The notes beneath the pieces are model-generated. The model saw only the letters and a program-made list of their open reading frames with translations. It was not told the DNA's origin and did no database searches. Below, in pieces: positions 1 to 9,210 of a stretch of 48,790 nt of DNA. Position numbers and translations under genes: made by a program. Source of the stretch: Desulfobacteraceae bacterium (GTDB lineage Bacteria; Desulfobacterota; Desulfobacteria; Desulfobacterales; JAABSP01); NCBI GenBank assembly GCA_011390345.1, contig JAABSP010000044.1:1-48790 (forward strand). Direction: 5' to 3'. How positions within the stretch are numbered: position 1 is the first letter of the stretch; the number at the start of each line of letters is the position of its first letter.

Positions 1-1
1 A

Positions 2-2110
2 AACAAAGACGGGCTTTTTTTCAATGTAGTGGCTTGGGCATGCAAAGGTGACCGCGAGGCGGGGCGTCAAGTCATCGATAAGTTGATAAAGGAAAGGTTA
101 AAAAAGCCGACTGATTCGGGTAAATATGATGATGCATTCTATATGGCGCTTGCTTATGATTTGATTGGCAACTTGCCGGATTGGAGCCAATCTTCCCGCT
201 ATCGAGTGGAGACGGAATTGGTGGAATTCATTCGAAACGGCCTCAATGTATTGCAGGGAAGATCCGCTTCCATGTGGCATGCCCGTACTGCCCTGGCTTC
301 GGCTGTCTGGGTCGCCGCCGTATCGCTGGATGGACCTTTTGATGAACTGAGGGAGTTGCAGCGTCTTGCGCAGGCCCATTTTCTGGAAACCGTCAAGGCA
401 GCGGAATTGTCGGAAGGATGGCCCGAGGGGTATAACTATTGGATTAATGGCCGGGCCTTTCTGTTAGGGATGGGATGTGCGGCCCAGATGAACCTGAAGG
501 AAGCGCCGGAATTGAACGCAAGAGCCCGAAAACTTGTGGAGCGCATGGGGTTGTGGACAATTCACGGCACAGAACCGATCGGCAGGTTCCACTTGTTTGG
601 CGATACAGGGCCTCGAAACGATCTAAAGGACGAAACGCAGAGGGTGATAGATCTGTTCGCGCACCTCACTGGCAGTCAGGCGCTAATTGATTATTCTCAA
701 TATTTGCAGGGACTGCACGGAAAAGCAGCCTATTATTGGCCATATCGGTGGGGCATACCCCTTCTCCGCGGGCTGAATGAAGAAGAACACCAACTGAACG
801 CAGACCTTCCTGACCTGTCTGTTTTTAATGGCCGTTTACCGACCAGCGACATATTTGGAAGGGACAGTCTGGGGCAGGTGTTTATGCGTTCCGACTGGGG
901 GCCGGGTGCGACCTTCATATCTTTCCAATCCGGCGACTCACTTGCACATCATGGTCATTACCAAGCGGGCCATTTCACGATAACCAAAAATAGCCCCCTG
1001 GCCATCACAAGCGGGACCTACGGAAAATATTTCAAAGAACACAGACTGAATTATTACATTCGGACGGTGGCGGCGAATTCCCTTCTGATTTTGAAGCCCG
1101 GCGAAAAGGTCCGGCCGAACCGATTCTTTGAAGAGAACGTAGCTGGTGGCGGGCAACGGATCGTTATGCCGACCGGAAGCGCCGTTTTGAGCGTGAAGGA
1201 CTGGCGGGCTAACCTCCACAGCGGCCGCCATTATGAAGGGGGAAACATTGTTGCTTTCGAAAATTCCGACCCGAGGTTCGTCTATATCGGAAGCGATTTG
1301 ACCGATGCGTATAACAATACGGGTTATGATGAAAACGGGAAGGGCGGGAAAGTATCCCGGGTCATGCGCCAGTTAGTTTATTTGAGGAAAGATGATGTCC
1401 TTATCGTTTATGATCGCGTCGATGCCGTCGATGCCGGCTTCCAAAAAAAGTGGTTGCTCCATTCCTGGGGGCGTCCCGAGACGGCCGATGAACATGTGCT
1501 TGTGGGCGACCGAGATAACGGCATTATGGAATCGGCGGACGCTGTGGCAAGGATTCAAAGCGGGCAGGGGCGTCTGGATGTCATCCGCCTTCTTCCTGAT
1601 GACGCTGTGATGCGAAAAGTCGGCGGACCTGATTACCGATATTATGTTGAAATGGATGGCGATGATTCGGATCTTGACGGCCGAAATATGGTGGAGGGCG
1701 CGCGGGAGGAGCCTTGGTTTGACGCGGGGTTGTGGCGGCTGGAAATACAACCGCCGCGTGTAAGGAAAGCGGATCGCTTTCTGGTTGCTTTGGCGCCGTA
1801 TAAAGCGGGTATGAACAGGCCGCGAAGCATATCTTATCTGCCGGTAAAAGGGGCCGACGGCGTCGTGACGCCGTCGGCGGTGGTCCTTTTCTGTGGCGAT
1901 GAGGTGGATGTTGATTCGTTTCGTTACCAACTAAAGGATGACTCGGAACGCTTGCACATTGTGATCGGCACGCCCGGCTGGAAAGGCGCCCGAGTGGGGC
2001 AAGGCCATGGCGTATCTCATCGCCAAAATTTTAATGAGGGCGTATTGACGTTTGAATGTTGCGCGGGAGCCGATCAACCCGTAAGCATCCACATTGATCG
2101 GTCGCCTTGA
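2..2110 (+). CDS. heparinase II/III-family protein, 5' partial
   Basis: The frame is open to the window edge, so the true start lies upstream; the GTG at 29 is only the first in-frame start-like codon. About 700 residues are visible. The N-terminal half (Trp/Tyr/Ala-rich helices, e.g. WPEGYNYWINGRAFLLGMG) fits the alpha/alpha toroid of polysaccharide lyases. Around residues 300-350 the segment HHGHYQAGHFTITKNSP followed by RTVAANSLLI matches the heparinase II/III signature, with the usual conserved His, and the C-terminal part is beta-rich. The family cleaves uronic-acid-containing polysaccharides by beta-elimination, in the periplasm or outside the cell. It overlaps the VanZ gene by 4 bases (TTGA) and sits beside a CapA-like gene, pointing to an exopolysaccharide cluster. 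Substrate cannot be told from sequence. Confidence 0.85.
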   Translation, partial: NKDGLFFNVVAWACKGDREAGRQVIDKLIKERLKKPTDSGKYDDAFYMALAYDLIGNLPDWSQSSRYRVETELVEFIRNGLNVLQGRSASMWHARTALASAVWVAAVSLDGPFDELRELQRLAQAHFLETVKAAELSEGWPEGYNYWINGRAFLLGMGCAAQMNLKEAPELNARARKLVERMGLWTIHGTEPIGRFHLFGDTGPRNDLKDETQRVIDLFAHLTGSQALIDYSQYLQGLHGKAAYYWPYRWGIPLLRGLNEEEHQLNADLPDLSVFNGRLPTSDIFGRDSLGQVFMRSDWGPGATFISFQSGDSLAHHGHYQAGHFTITKNSPLAITSGTYGKYFKEHRLNYYIRTVAANSLLILKPGEKVRPNRFFEENVAGGGQRIVMPTGSAVLSVKDWRANLHSGRHYEGGNIVAFENSDPRFVYIGSDLTDAYNNTGYDENGKGGKVSRVMRQLVYLRKDDVLIVYDRVDAVDAGFQKKWLLHSWGRPETADEHVLVGDRDNGIMESADAVARIQSGQGRLDVIRLLPDDAVMRKVGGPDYRYYVEMDGDDSDLDGRNMVEGAREEPWFDAGLWRLEIQPPRVRKADRFLVALAPYKAGMNRPRSISYLPVKGADGVVTPSAVVLFCGDEVDVDSFRYQLKDDSERLHIVIGTPGWKGARVGQGHGVSHRQNFNEGVLTFECCAGADQPVSIHIDRSP

Positions 2111-3525
2111 AATCCAAGATCGTGAAGAGAACCCATTTCAGCAGCATCCAGCGCGAGCACGAGAACGCCGTTCGACTGATATTCGTTTTTAGCGCGCTCT
2201 ACGCAATCCTCCTGATTTATGCCAGTCTCATGCCTTTCGATATCGCTACGGCTGATGATATCGAAACATCGATTTCCCGCTTCTGGGATGCCTGGCCCCT
2301 TAACCCCCATGCCAGAGTCAGCGGTTCCGATGTGATGAGCAACCTTTTGCTATACATACCGTTGGGCTGGCTTATCGCCGTACGAGGCAGGCTGGGGGGC
2401 ATACGGTCCGTAGCGGCAATGATCATCGCAACAACGGTTTGCGCCTTACTGAGCTTCGCCATAGAGATGGTTCAAATGATTCTCGCTTCCCGAATCGCCA
2501 GTGGCGCCGATTGGGTTTTCAACACGATCAGCGGTTGTCTCGGCGCGACAGGGGGCGTTCTTTTTGGGGAAAGGATCTGGCTTGGGGGGATCCGATGGCT
2601 TCAAAAGAGATGGCGCACAAGCCCGGCTGACATCGGAACGCTGATGTTTCTTGTCTTATTGGCAGCCGATGCATGGGCGCCCTATATGCCCACGATATTG
2701 CTCAAGCAGGTATGGCGCAGCCTGGAAGGGTCCCATTTCGATATGTTGGAGGGGTTCGCCTTGCACCCCTGGCATTGGTGGGCGGTGACGCGAATCGCGC
2801 CCTATTCGGTGCTGACCATTCTGTTGGCTATCTGGGGGAGGCGTGCAAAGGCCCCGTCTTTATGGGGGGCGATAGGGGCCGCTGTTGCTGCTGCCGGGTT
2901 TTCTCTTATATTTGAACTGGGCAAAATTTTCATTGCATCCCGTTCATTCAATACGGCCAATGTTGTTACGGGCTGGTTTGGCTGTTTTCTGGGGATACTG
3001 ATGGTTGTTTTTTTCCTGAACAGGATGGATACACATAGAAAACTCGAATCAATCATGGCGATACTTTTCCTCTACCTTATTTATCTCTGGTGGATGCCAT
3101 TTAACTTTACTTGGGACCCCGGGATGGTTCGACGCGCGCTGCCATCCCCTGTTCAGTTTCTGCCGTTATATCACTATGCCATGGGCGCGGAACTCAATCA
3201 TATTCGTCTGTTCGTTCAAAGTGTATTTCTTCTGGGGCTTTTGACATATCTTTTGCGCGTGAGATTGGGATGGGTAAAATTAGGACGAGGCGGTGTCTTT
3301 GCTTCAGCCTTTCTTGCTGCCATATTCGGACTGATGCTCGAAGGGGGCCAGCTTTTGTTGCCTTCCCGGACCGCTTCGATGACGGATGTCTACTGCTTTG
3401 CTTTAGGGGCCGGCATTGGGGCTTGGATGCCTATGGCTGAAATCGGTATGGATAAGGTTGATAGAGAACGATGGCCAACACTTGGTTTCTCGGCGCGACA
3501 TACGGATGGGTGCAACCATGGATAA
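2107..3525 (+). CDS. VanZ-family membrane protein with three VanZ modules
   Basis: 472 residues, strongly hydrophobic, about 12 membrane segments. Three successive VanZ-like units are visible. Unit 1 (about residues 25-155) has MPFDI, NLLLYIPLGW and IEMVQ...SRIASGADWVFNTISG. Unit 2 (about 205-310) has ELGKIFIASRSFNTANVVTGWFG. Unit 3 (about 315-455) has MPFNF, EGGQLLLPSRTASMTD and a Gly-rich end. The repeated pattern E-x-x-(Q/K)-x(4-5)-(S/P)R...D/N...G is typical of VanZ. A VanZ domain is usually about 120-150 residues, so a triple array is unusual. The start is TTG inside the stop of the preceding gene, with no clear Shine-Dalgarno sequence, so translational coupling is likely. VanZ proteins are linked to teicoplanin resistance and, in Gram-negatives, to exopolysaccharide clusters; molecular role unknown. 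Confidence 0.85.
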   Translation: MKSKIVKRTHFSSIQREHENAVRLIFVFSALYAILLIYASLMPFDIATADDIETSISRFWDAWPLNPHARVSGSDVMSNLLLYIPLGWLIAVRGRLGGIRSVAAMIIATTVCALLSFAIEMVQMILASRIASGADWVFNTISGCLGATGGVLFGERIWLGGIRWLQKRWRTSPADIGTLMFLVLLAADAWAPYMPTILLKQVWRSLEGSHFDMLEGFALHPWHWWAVTRIAPYSVLTILLAIWGRRAKAPSLWGAIGAAVAAAGFSLIFELGKIFIASRSFNTANVVTGWFGCFLGILMVVFFLNRMDTHRKLESIMAILFLYLIYLWWMPFNFTWDPGMVRRALPSPVQFLPLYHYAMGAELNHIRLFVQSVFLLGLLTYLLRVRLGWVKLGRGGVFASAFLAAIFGLMLEGGQLLLPSRTASMTDVYCFALGAGIGAWMPMAEIGMDKVDRERWPTLGFSARHTDGCNHG

Positions 3526-4597
3526 CCCCAAAGGCGCAACTTTACGATTCGGCGCGGTTGGTGATTTGCTGCTTAGCACTCCCCCGGGCAGTGATATCCC
3601 CGGTCGGGGGATGGAGGCGCTTTCAGACGAAGTCCGTGAATTGTTTTCGTCATGTGATGTCGTTTTCGCGAATCTGGAGTGTACGCTGCCAGGGCGGGGG
3701 GCGGTGCCTACTGAGCCGAGGGTGGTTTCGACAAAACGTCAGATCGATTCCTTGCGGGATTCAGGAGTCGATGTGGTTACTCTGGGCAACAATCACATGT
3801 TCGATTGTCTCGACGAGGGGTTTGGCCATTTGAGCGGCATGCTGTCGGACATGGGCATCCACTGGTTTGGCGCAGGGCGTAATCTTCTGGAAGCTCAGCG
3901 TCCGGCGGTTTTAGATGTCGGGGGAATTCGGCTGGCATTTTTGGGGTGCGTCAGATCGGAAGAGCGTCGTGTAGGTTTTGCTGATGAAGACAACAGCGGG
4001 GTTGCGCCGCTTGATATAGAGAATCTTTGTGAGATTATAAGCGACGTTGGAAAAGATGTGGATCATGTGATTGTTTCGCCGCATTGGGGAAGAGAACGGT
4101 TTAGATTTCCTTCTCCGGAACAAATACGACACGCACGGGCATTTGTAGATGCGGGCGCATCGATGGTTTTAGGGCATCATCCGCATGTGCTCCAAGGAAT
4201 GGAGATTTACCATGGCGCCCCTGTTGTTTATTCATTGGGGAATTTCATTGCCAACAATGTGTACTGGCAAGACGGCGATATGATGGTGTGGAATCGTTTT
4301 GAGCGGACAAGTTGTATTTTTGTTGCCGATTTTGACGCTGATGCGCTATACGGCATCCAGCAAATACCGACCTTTGATGATGGTGAAATGGTTCGAATTG
4401 AAAGCTCTGGCTGGGGAAAACGGTGTTTATCCAGAGCCAATCGAATGTTAGGGCAGGCAATAACCCCAAAACGGTATAATCGTGAAAGAATATATATAGA
4501 AACGGTCAAGCCGATAATTTCTCATCTTCGATGGGCGGAATTGCGTCGGCTTCGCCCTTATCATTTGAGAAAGGTATGGGAGTTGTTGCGAGGATAG
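3518..4597 (+). CDS. CapA-like (poly-gamma-glutamate synthesis type) metallophosphatase-fold protein
   Basis: About 359 residues from ATG 3518 (alternative ATG 3506; neither has a strong ribosome binding site; the longer frame back to 3416 has no family similarity). Family motifs appear in order: FGAVGDLLLS, FANLECTL, LGNNHMFD, VIVSPHWGRE, GHHPHVLQGMEIYHG and VYSLGNFIAN, the conserved metal-site motifs of CapA/PgsA proteins. Such proteins take part in capsule or poly-gamma-glutamate synthesis or export; here the role is probably in the adjacent polysaccharide cluster. It overlaps the VanZ gene by 8 bases. No signal peptide is seen. Bases 3953-3975 inside the gene equal a sequencing adapter and encode RSEERRV, so residues near 146-153 are probably artefactual although the frame stays open. 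Confidence 0.85.
   Translation: MDNPKGATLRFGAVGDLLLSTPPGSDIPGRGMEALSDEVRELFSSCDVVFANLECTLPGRGAVPTEPRVVSTKRQIDSLRDSGVDVVTLGNNHMFDCLDEGFGHLSGMLSDMGIHWFGAGRNLLEAQRPAVLDVGGIRLAFLGCVRSEERRVGFADEDNSGVAPLDIENLCEIISDVGKDVDHVIVSPHWGRERFRFPSPEQIRHARAFVDAGASMVLGHHPHVLQGMEIYHGAPVVYSLGNFIANNVYWQDGDMMVWNRFERTSCIFVADFDADALYGIQQIPTFDDGEMVRIESSGWGKRCLSRANRMLGQAITPKRYNRERIYIETVKPIISHLRWAELRRLRPYHLRKVWELLRG
3953..3975 (+). other. Illumina adapter-like 23-mer inside the CapA gene
   Basis: The 23 bases begin AGATCGGAAGAGC and are identical, from memory, to the start of the Illumina universal adapter (read-2 side). They diverge just where the adapter would continue with GAAAG. In frame they encode RSEERRV, a peptide well known from adapter-contaminated metagenomic proteins; the opposite strand gives YTTLFRS, equally typical. 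Most likely an untrimmed adapter was assembled into the gene. Confidence 0.85.
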
Positions 4598-4633
4598 GAA
4601 GAGGAGGCTCTACGACGGGCATTGACAAGCCAC

Positions 4634-4673
4634 AAGCCGGATCGATATTTTTTCGGGATTCTCGATCCGGCTT
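4634..4673. terminator. 12-bp perfect inverted repeat between convergent genes
   Basis: AAGCCGGATCGA (4634-4645) and TCGATCCGGCTT (4662-4673) are exact reverse complements with a 16-base loop. It lies 36 bases after the CapA stop and 30 bases after the stop of the convergent lyase gene. There is no clear T-tract on either side, so it is a stable hairpin and only a possible bidirectional terminator. Confidence 0.55.
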
Positions 4674-4702
4674 GGAAGGGTAAAAACAATCGACTGATTT
4701 GA

Positions 4703-7700
4703 CTATGGCGTTTCTTCGGCTCCGAAATTGGCTGCAACTGTGGTAAGATCATACAGTTCTATGAGATCGTTATTGTTTAGATCCGCTACAGGATTCCAGT
4801 TATGATCGCCGGCCGCCGCGCCGTAGGCGGCGGCGACGATATCCAGGTCGATTTGATCAACTTTTCCATCCATATTCAAATCCCCCTGAAGCGGCATCCA
4901 ATCTCCTTCCTTTCCAGCGGCAACGGCCACCTCGGCTGGCGTCAATGGCTTATTATAAATGCGAATTTCATCGATAATGCCATCGAAAAACCCGCCTGTC
5001 GGCGATGTCTCACTGGCTTTGGCGCCGATAAATATATCAAGGTCATTTGGTTTGTTGTATTCTGTCTCTATCGCACCTTGAGAAATACCATTCAAGAAAA
5101 ATTCAACCTTGGTAAGATCCCTCACGACACTCAGATGAACCCATTGGTTTTCTTTGCCTTCCATTATGGTAGCAGGTGTATGAGGATAATCGGTTCCGGC
5201 AGAATAGATAAAATCCCATAAAGTGGATAAGCTGATGGTATTGGTTCCGCCACTGGTGCCCTTTGATACCACATACTGACTGTTGTAGAAGTCTTGTTTG
5301 CTGTATATCCAGGCGGTTATGGTATATTCGGGTTCGTCGAAATATGGGCTGTCGGCAATTCTGATATAATCGTCAACACCATCAAACAGATAGGCGGCGT
5401 TGGGGTTGCCGAATCTGTCCGACGTTGGCGAGGGCGCACTGGCGCCAGTAACAGCCCCATGGTTTTCGAGGCCGGAACTGTCTAATATGTCTCCATCAAA
5501 ATCGAGCTTCAGGATCAATCCACTGATGCTTTCCGGATCATGGTTGAAGGTTACTTCAATAGAACGGTCGGCTGTAACATTTTCGAATATGTACATGGCG
5601 ACATTATCTACATTGATAGGGGCGCCATCGATTCGCAATTCCGAGACGGAATAATCGTCGTCCGGTTCGATGAGAAAGCGTCTGTCTTCTCCCTCCTGTA
5701 TCGTAATCTCTCCGCTGGGCGTTATCGTTCCGCCATCACCTGCGGAAGCTGTAATCGTATAGAGCGGCTTACTCGGTTCAACGACTTCCAAGCGGAAGGT
5801 TGTTGAAAAATGACCCCCTTCGCCATCGTTCAACTTAATGGCAACCTCCTCACTCCAGCCGATATCATCTGTGTCAGGGGTCCAATCTATTACGTAAATT
5901 TCATAAACTCCGGCGCCCTTCAGGTTGCTTGTGGTTCGTCCGGTATTGACGACGGTGGCGCCATCCGGTTCATTTTCCATCGTCACCGTCACGTCGTCGC
6001 CGTCAATATCCTGCACAAAGAATTTAAGTTTAAACTGCTCTCCCGCCTCGATGGTGTTTTTCAGGTGACTGCTGATCGCGTTTCCGTCACTGTCATACAT
6101 CGAGGGGTAGACATAAGGGTTTCTGTTGAAGTCTGAAATGTTCAAATTGATTGATTCCTCTACAGTGTCGTCCCCGTCGGTGGCGGTGATCGTAATTTGA
6201 TATTGTCCTGCTTGGGTGTAATCGGGTGTCCATGAAAAACCAGGGTTCGGAACTTGTCCATAGCCAGGAAGGGAGGTCTCATCAAGACCGGCTCTTTTGA
6301 TTTCTTCAAGTATCAGTCGGTCTGCTAATTCATTGATGTAATATTCGATATAGGTATAGCCTTTATATCGGTCCTCAGTCCCCGGAACCGCTTCGCCTTG
6401 ATATAGCAGAACCGATTCACCACTTTTTACAATTCTTTTATAATCTTGGCCATTATTGGGATCCAAAGTGCCGCCTCGATGGATCACAGTGCCGTCCGGC
6501 AGACTGAAAGTTGCGGTTTCCCAGGCATCTGACATGCCGTCGTTATCCGAGTCCTGTGCAGGATCGGATGGAGACAGCCCATCCATCAGCCCATTTTCCG
6601 GAACTTCCTTTCCCCATTTTCCGGTTCCATCCTTTATCTCTTTCACATTCCTGCGAGTCACCACATCCTTGGGCAGACAACCAGCATGAGCCAATACCAA
6701 TCGGTAGGCTTCCTCCGCGGTGTCGGTAGCAACGCTTGGGACTGAGTATGCGGTTTCTTGCTTCACCTCAATCCCCCCACCGAAAACCCCCCGCCTTAGA
6801 TCGGGATCGAATATATCCAGATACCCTGACGGTTCGTCGAGCATGGCAAAATAGTTGTTGTCCGAGTAGATCATGGACGCCGAACCGGAAATAAAAGGCA
6901 TGAAAAAAGTGGGGATGTCCTCTCTTTTTGGGGCATTGGGGCCGGGTTTGAAATAATTGCCGACAAGGTTGGTTTGAAAATAGTCACCTGGCATTTGCTG
7001 GTTCATTGATAAGGGGTGGAAAGCAACGCCGCTGTCGCAATTATAAATGACATTATTACGGTGGTCCAATACGCTTATCCCGGACAAGGGGGTACGGATT
7101 TTATGGTGTGCGAAAAAATTGTGGTGAAGACTGATGTCTTTACCTTTGTAGCCCATAATCATTCCGAAATTGTGCGTCGGACCAGATAGAGGGTTCGTTC
7201 CGGCTTCGTGTTCTTCCAAATTCGTCGACAGGTCGCCGTCTAAATCGTCTTCCTGTCGGATGTCTGCCAACGTCTTTAGGTCATCGCTGTCGTTTTCGTT
7301 GATGACCTTTTCCTCCCACCAGTCGAATAATCCATCGCCATCCGAATCATAGTTGAATGTCCATTCCGGGTCGGCGGTGGCGTCGGCCACAAGTGGGTTG
7401 GTGCCGTTGGTAAACTCCGTAAGGTTTGTATCTCCGTCCCCATCAAGATCATCGTCGGGCTTGATATCGAGAATATAGTCTTTGATATCATCTGTCGTGC
7501 TGTAATCTCTTACCTTCCGTTCCCAAACATCATAGATTCCATCCGCATCCTTGTCGGTATAAACCTCCCACGGGGCGCCATAACCGGCAGCTTCTTCCAC
7601 GCCACACCACTGGAAGCTTGCACTTCGAAGACCAGAAAAATCGAAATTTTCATCATTGCCCCATGCCCCTGAAACATGGTCAAAAATTGCCCTCGCTCCG

Positions 7701-8353
7701 CCGGCCAATACATTATCGCCACTTGAGCCTCTGTGGTAGGGCGACCGCATTCTCAGAAAACGGACGGCGGCATTATCGACAGCGTTCCCTCCATCTTCAT
7801 CATACAGCACTAACTGGCCATGGAGCGTGATGCCGGCGCCGGGGGCAGTTTGACCCGCTATGGTGACCGGAGAATTGGCCGTATAAAATCTGGCTGATTT
7901 TTGTGTTAGCCACTCCCCCGCCGGCAAAGAACCCTCAATAACGCCACTAACATCAAACACAATAATGCGCGGCTCCTCAAGCGCGAGGGCGGCAGCCAGG
8001 CTGCCTTCTCCACTTCGATTGAGATTGGTCACCTTAACGACTTTCCCGCCTCTTCCCCCGCTGGTCTTTGCCCCAAAACCTTCCGCACCCGGGAAAGCGG
8101 GCACCTCATAAAACAATCCTTCTTCCGGCAGCCCGGTGACCGTCCAAGTCACATCCGGCCCCAAATTCTCGGGCGCTTTAAGCTTGAAATCAAGCAATTC
8201 TCCTTCGCTGACCGTAACGTCTCCGATTTCGCCTAAAACATAAGTTTCCCCTTGCTCTGCGTGGCAACGATCCGCCGTCGAAACCACGAGCGCAGCGCTA
8301 AGGAAAGCAATGGCTGCAATACCGACCATATAATAAGCTTTTTTAAGTTTCAA
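4703..8353 (-). CDS. secreted pectate-lyase-like multidomain protein with C-terminal dockerin
   Basis: About 1216 residues. Start chosen: TTG at 8353, with GGAGG five bases upstream and the signal peptide MKLKKAYYM...; an ATG at 8380 gives nine more residues but has no ribosome binding site. Domains in order: signal peptide ending near RCHA; pectate-lyase (PL1-like) parallel beta-helix beginning FPGAEGFGA, with TSGGRGGKVVKVTNLN and SGEGSLAAAL, up to about residue 560; inserted Ca-binding thrombospondin-3-type repeats (DKDADGIYDVWE, DSDGDGLFDWWEE, DSDNDGMSDAWE); cadherin/Ig-like segments (about 690-860); a Gly-rich bacterial repeat (ITASAGDGGTITPSG); a LamG/concanavalin-like domain (about 975-1145); and a C-terminal type-I dockerin with two Ca loops (GDLNMDGKVDQIDLDIV and ADLNNNDLIELYDLTTV). 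Probable extracellular lyase of uronic-acid polymers. It lies 79 bases downstream of a cohesin gene and is probably co-transcribed with it. Confidence 0.85.
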   Translation of the reverse strand: MKLKKAYYMVGIAAIAFLSAALVVSTADRCHAEQGETYVLGEIGDVTVSEGELLDFKLKAPENLGPDVTWTVTGLPEEGLFYEVPAFPGAEGFGAKTSGGRGGKVVKVTNLNRSGEGSLAAALALEEPRIIVFDVSGVIEGSLPAGEWLTQKSARFYTANSPVTIAGQTAPGAGITLHGQLVLYDEDGGNAVDNAAVRFLRMRSPYHRGSSGDNVLAGGARAIFDHVSGAWGNDENFDFSGLRSASFQWCGVEEAAGYGAPWEVYTDKDADGIYDVWERKVRDYSTTDDIKDYILDIKPDDDLDGDGDTNLTEFTNGTNPLVADATADPEWTFNYDSDGDGLFDWWEEKVINENDSDDLKTLADIRQEDDLDGDLSTNLEEHEAGTNPLSGPTHNFGMIMGYKGKDISLHHNFFAHHKIRTPLSGISVLDHRNNVIYNCDSGVAFHPLSMNQQMPGDYFQTNLVGNYFKPGPNAPKREDIPTFFMPFISGSASMIYSDNNYFAMLDEPSGYLDIFDPDLRRGVFGGGIEVKQETAYSVPSVATDTAEEAYRLVLAHAGCLPKDVVTRRNVKEIKDGTGKWGKEVPENGLMDGLSPSDPAQDSDNDGMSDAWETATFSLPDGTVIHRGGTLDPNNGQDYKRIVKSGESVLLYQGEAVPGTEDRYKGYTYIEYYINELADRLILEEIKRAGLDETSLPGYGQVPNPGFSWTPDYTQAGQYQITITATDGDDTVEESINLNISDFNRNPYVYPSMYDSDGNAISSHLKNTIEAGEQFKLKFFVQDIDGDDVTVTMENEPDGATVVNTGRTTSNLKGAGVYEIYVIDWTPDTDDIGWSEEVAIKLNDGEGGHFSTTFRLEVVEPSKPLYTITASAGDGGTITPSGEITIQEGEDRRFLIEPDDDYSVSELRIDGAPINVDNVAMYIFENVTADRSIEVTFNHDPESISGLILKLDFDGDILDSSGLENHGAVTGASAPSPTSDRFGNPNAAYLFDGVDDYIRIADSPYFDEPEYTITAWIYSKQDFYNSQYVVSKGTSGGTNTISLSTLWDFIYSAGTDYPHTPATIMEGKENQWVHLSVVRDLTKVEFFLNGISQGAIETEYNKPNDLDIFIGAKASETSPTGGFFDGIIDEIRIYNKPLTPAEVAVAAGKEGDWMPLQGDLNMDGKVDQIDLDIVAAAYGAAAGDHNWNPVADLNNNDLIELYDLTTVAANFGAEETP

Positions 8354-8432
8354 TTTTTCCTCCATAAGATTTGAATCCATACCCGATCATCACGGCCAAT
8401 CGGGATTGATTGATGGTTGAATTTCTGAGACG

Positions 8433-9143
8433 TTATAATCCTGAAACAGATCGCAGAATATAAATGGCCTCTGCAACGCCGATCTTGCCATCTGAATTGA
8501 CATCCGCCGTCGTCGAAACAGTTTCACCCGTTTCTATCCCGCAAATGGTCTGCAGGCATAATATCGCATCCGTCAAATCAACATCGCCATCTTCATTGAC
8601 ATCCCCGACCGTGTCGGGATCTGGATCGACATTGGGAATGGAGACCTTAATATCACACGCATTTGATTCCTGGACAGTTAAAGGTTTTAATTCAGGATCT
8701 AACAACTTACCCTGGCCTGAAAAAGAAATGGAAGATGAATAATCCGATTTTTCATTTGATTTTTCTTTGAATTCAAGCTGTGCGATCATTGCGGTTCCCG
8801 TTGCCCCTGCACCGGGCGTCAACCTTACCCCGACGATTTGTCGGGCGGTTCCCGAGCCATTGTCCAGGATTGGCGCCAGCAGGTAAGTCGGATCTTGGCC
8901 GGACCGGCTGAAAAACTCCCCCTCCCTAACGGTTAAGACTTCAAAACGGGCGGGATCAAATGTAATTCCAAATTCATATCCATACAAATTTTCGGCGCCG
9001 GATACCTCAATCGAAACGGTGAACATTTCCTCTGCCTCAATCTCTGATTGGCTCGGCAACAAAGAGATGTTTACAGCGGCTAAAGCCCCCGTAAGGGACA
9101 ATAAAAAAAACATAAAGGTAAAAAAAACAATCTTTTTTTTCAT
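8433..9143 (-). CDS. secreted cohesin-dockerin protein
   Basis: 236 residues; ATG 9143 has GAGGT six bases upstream. Signal peptide KKKIVFFTFMFFLLSLTGALA (about 2-22). Residues 23-165 form a cohesin-type jelly roll (VNISLLPSQSEIEAEEMFTV, YGYEFGITFDPARFEV, a Gly-rich loop, AMIAQLEFKEK), the module that binds dockerins. Residues 178-236 are a dockerin with two EF-hand-like loops (GDVNEDGDVDLTDAILCL and ADVNSDGKIGVAEAIYIL). A protein carrying both modules can bridge a dockerin enzyme to another cohesin. The downstream lyase also ends in a dockerin, which makes these two the obvious partners. No membrane anchor or SLH domain is seen. Upstream is a 417-base intergenic region with an inverted-repeat element. 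Confidence 0.85.
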   Translation of the reverse strand: MKKKIVFFTFMFFLLSLTGALAAVNISLLPSQSEIEAEEMFTVSIEVSGAENLYGYEFGITFDPARFEVLTVREGEFFSRSGQDPTYLLAPILDNGSGTARQIVGVRLTPGAGATGTAMIAQLEFKEKSNEKSDYSSSISFSGQGKLLDPELKPLTVQESNACDIKVSIPNVDPDPDTVGDVNEDGDVDLTDAILCLQTICGIETGETVSTTADVNSDGKIGVAEAIYILRSVSGL

Positions 9144-9210
9144 GGCTAACCTCTTGGGCCAGAAGGTTGGGTGACGATGGAAAGTGATGACGTTTTGTAT
9201 AATTGATTAT

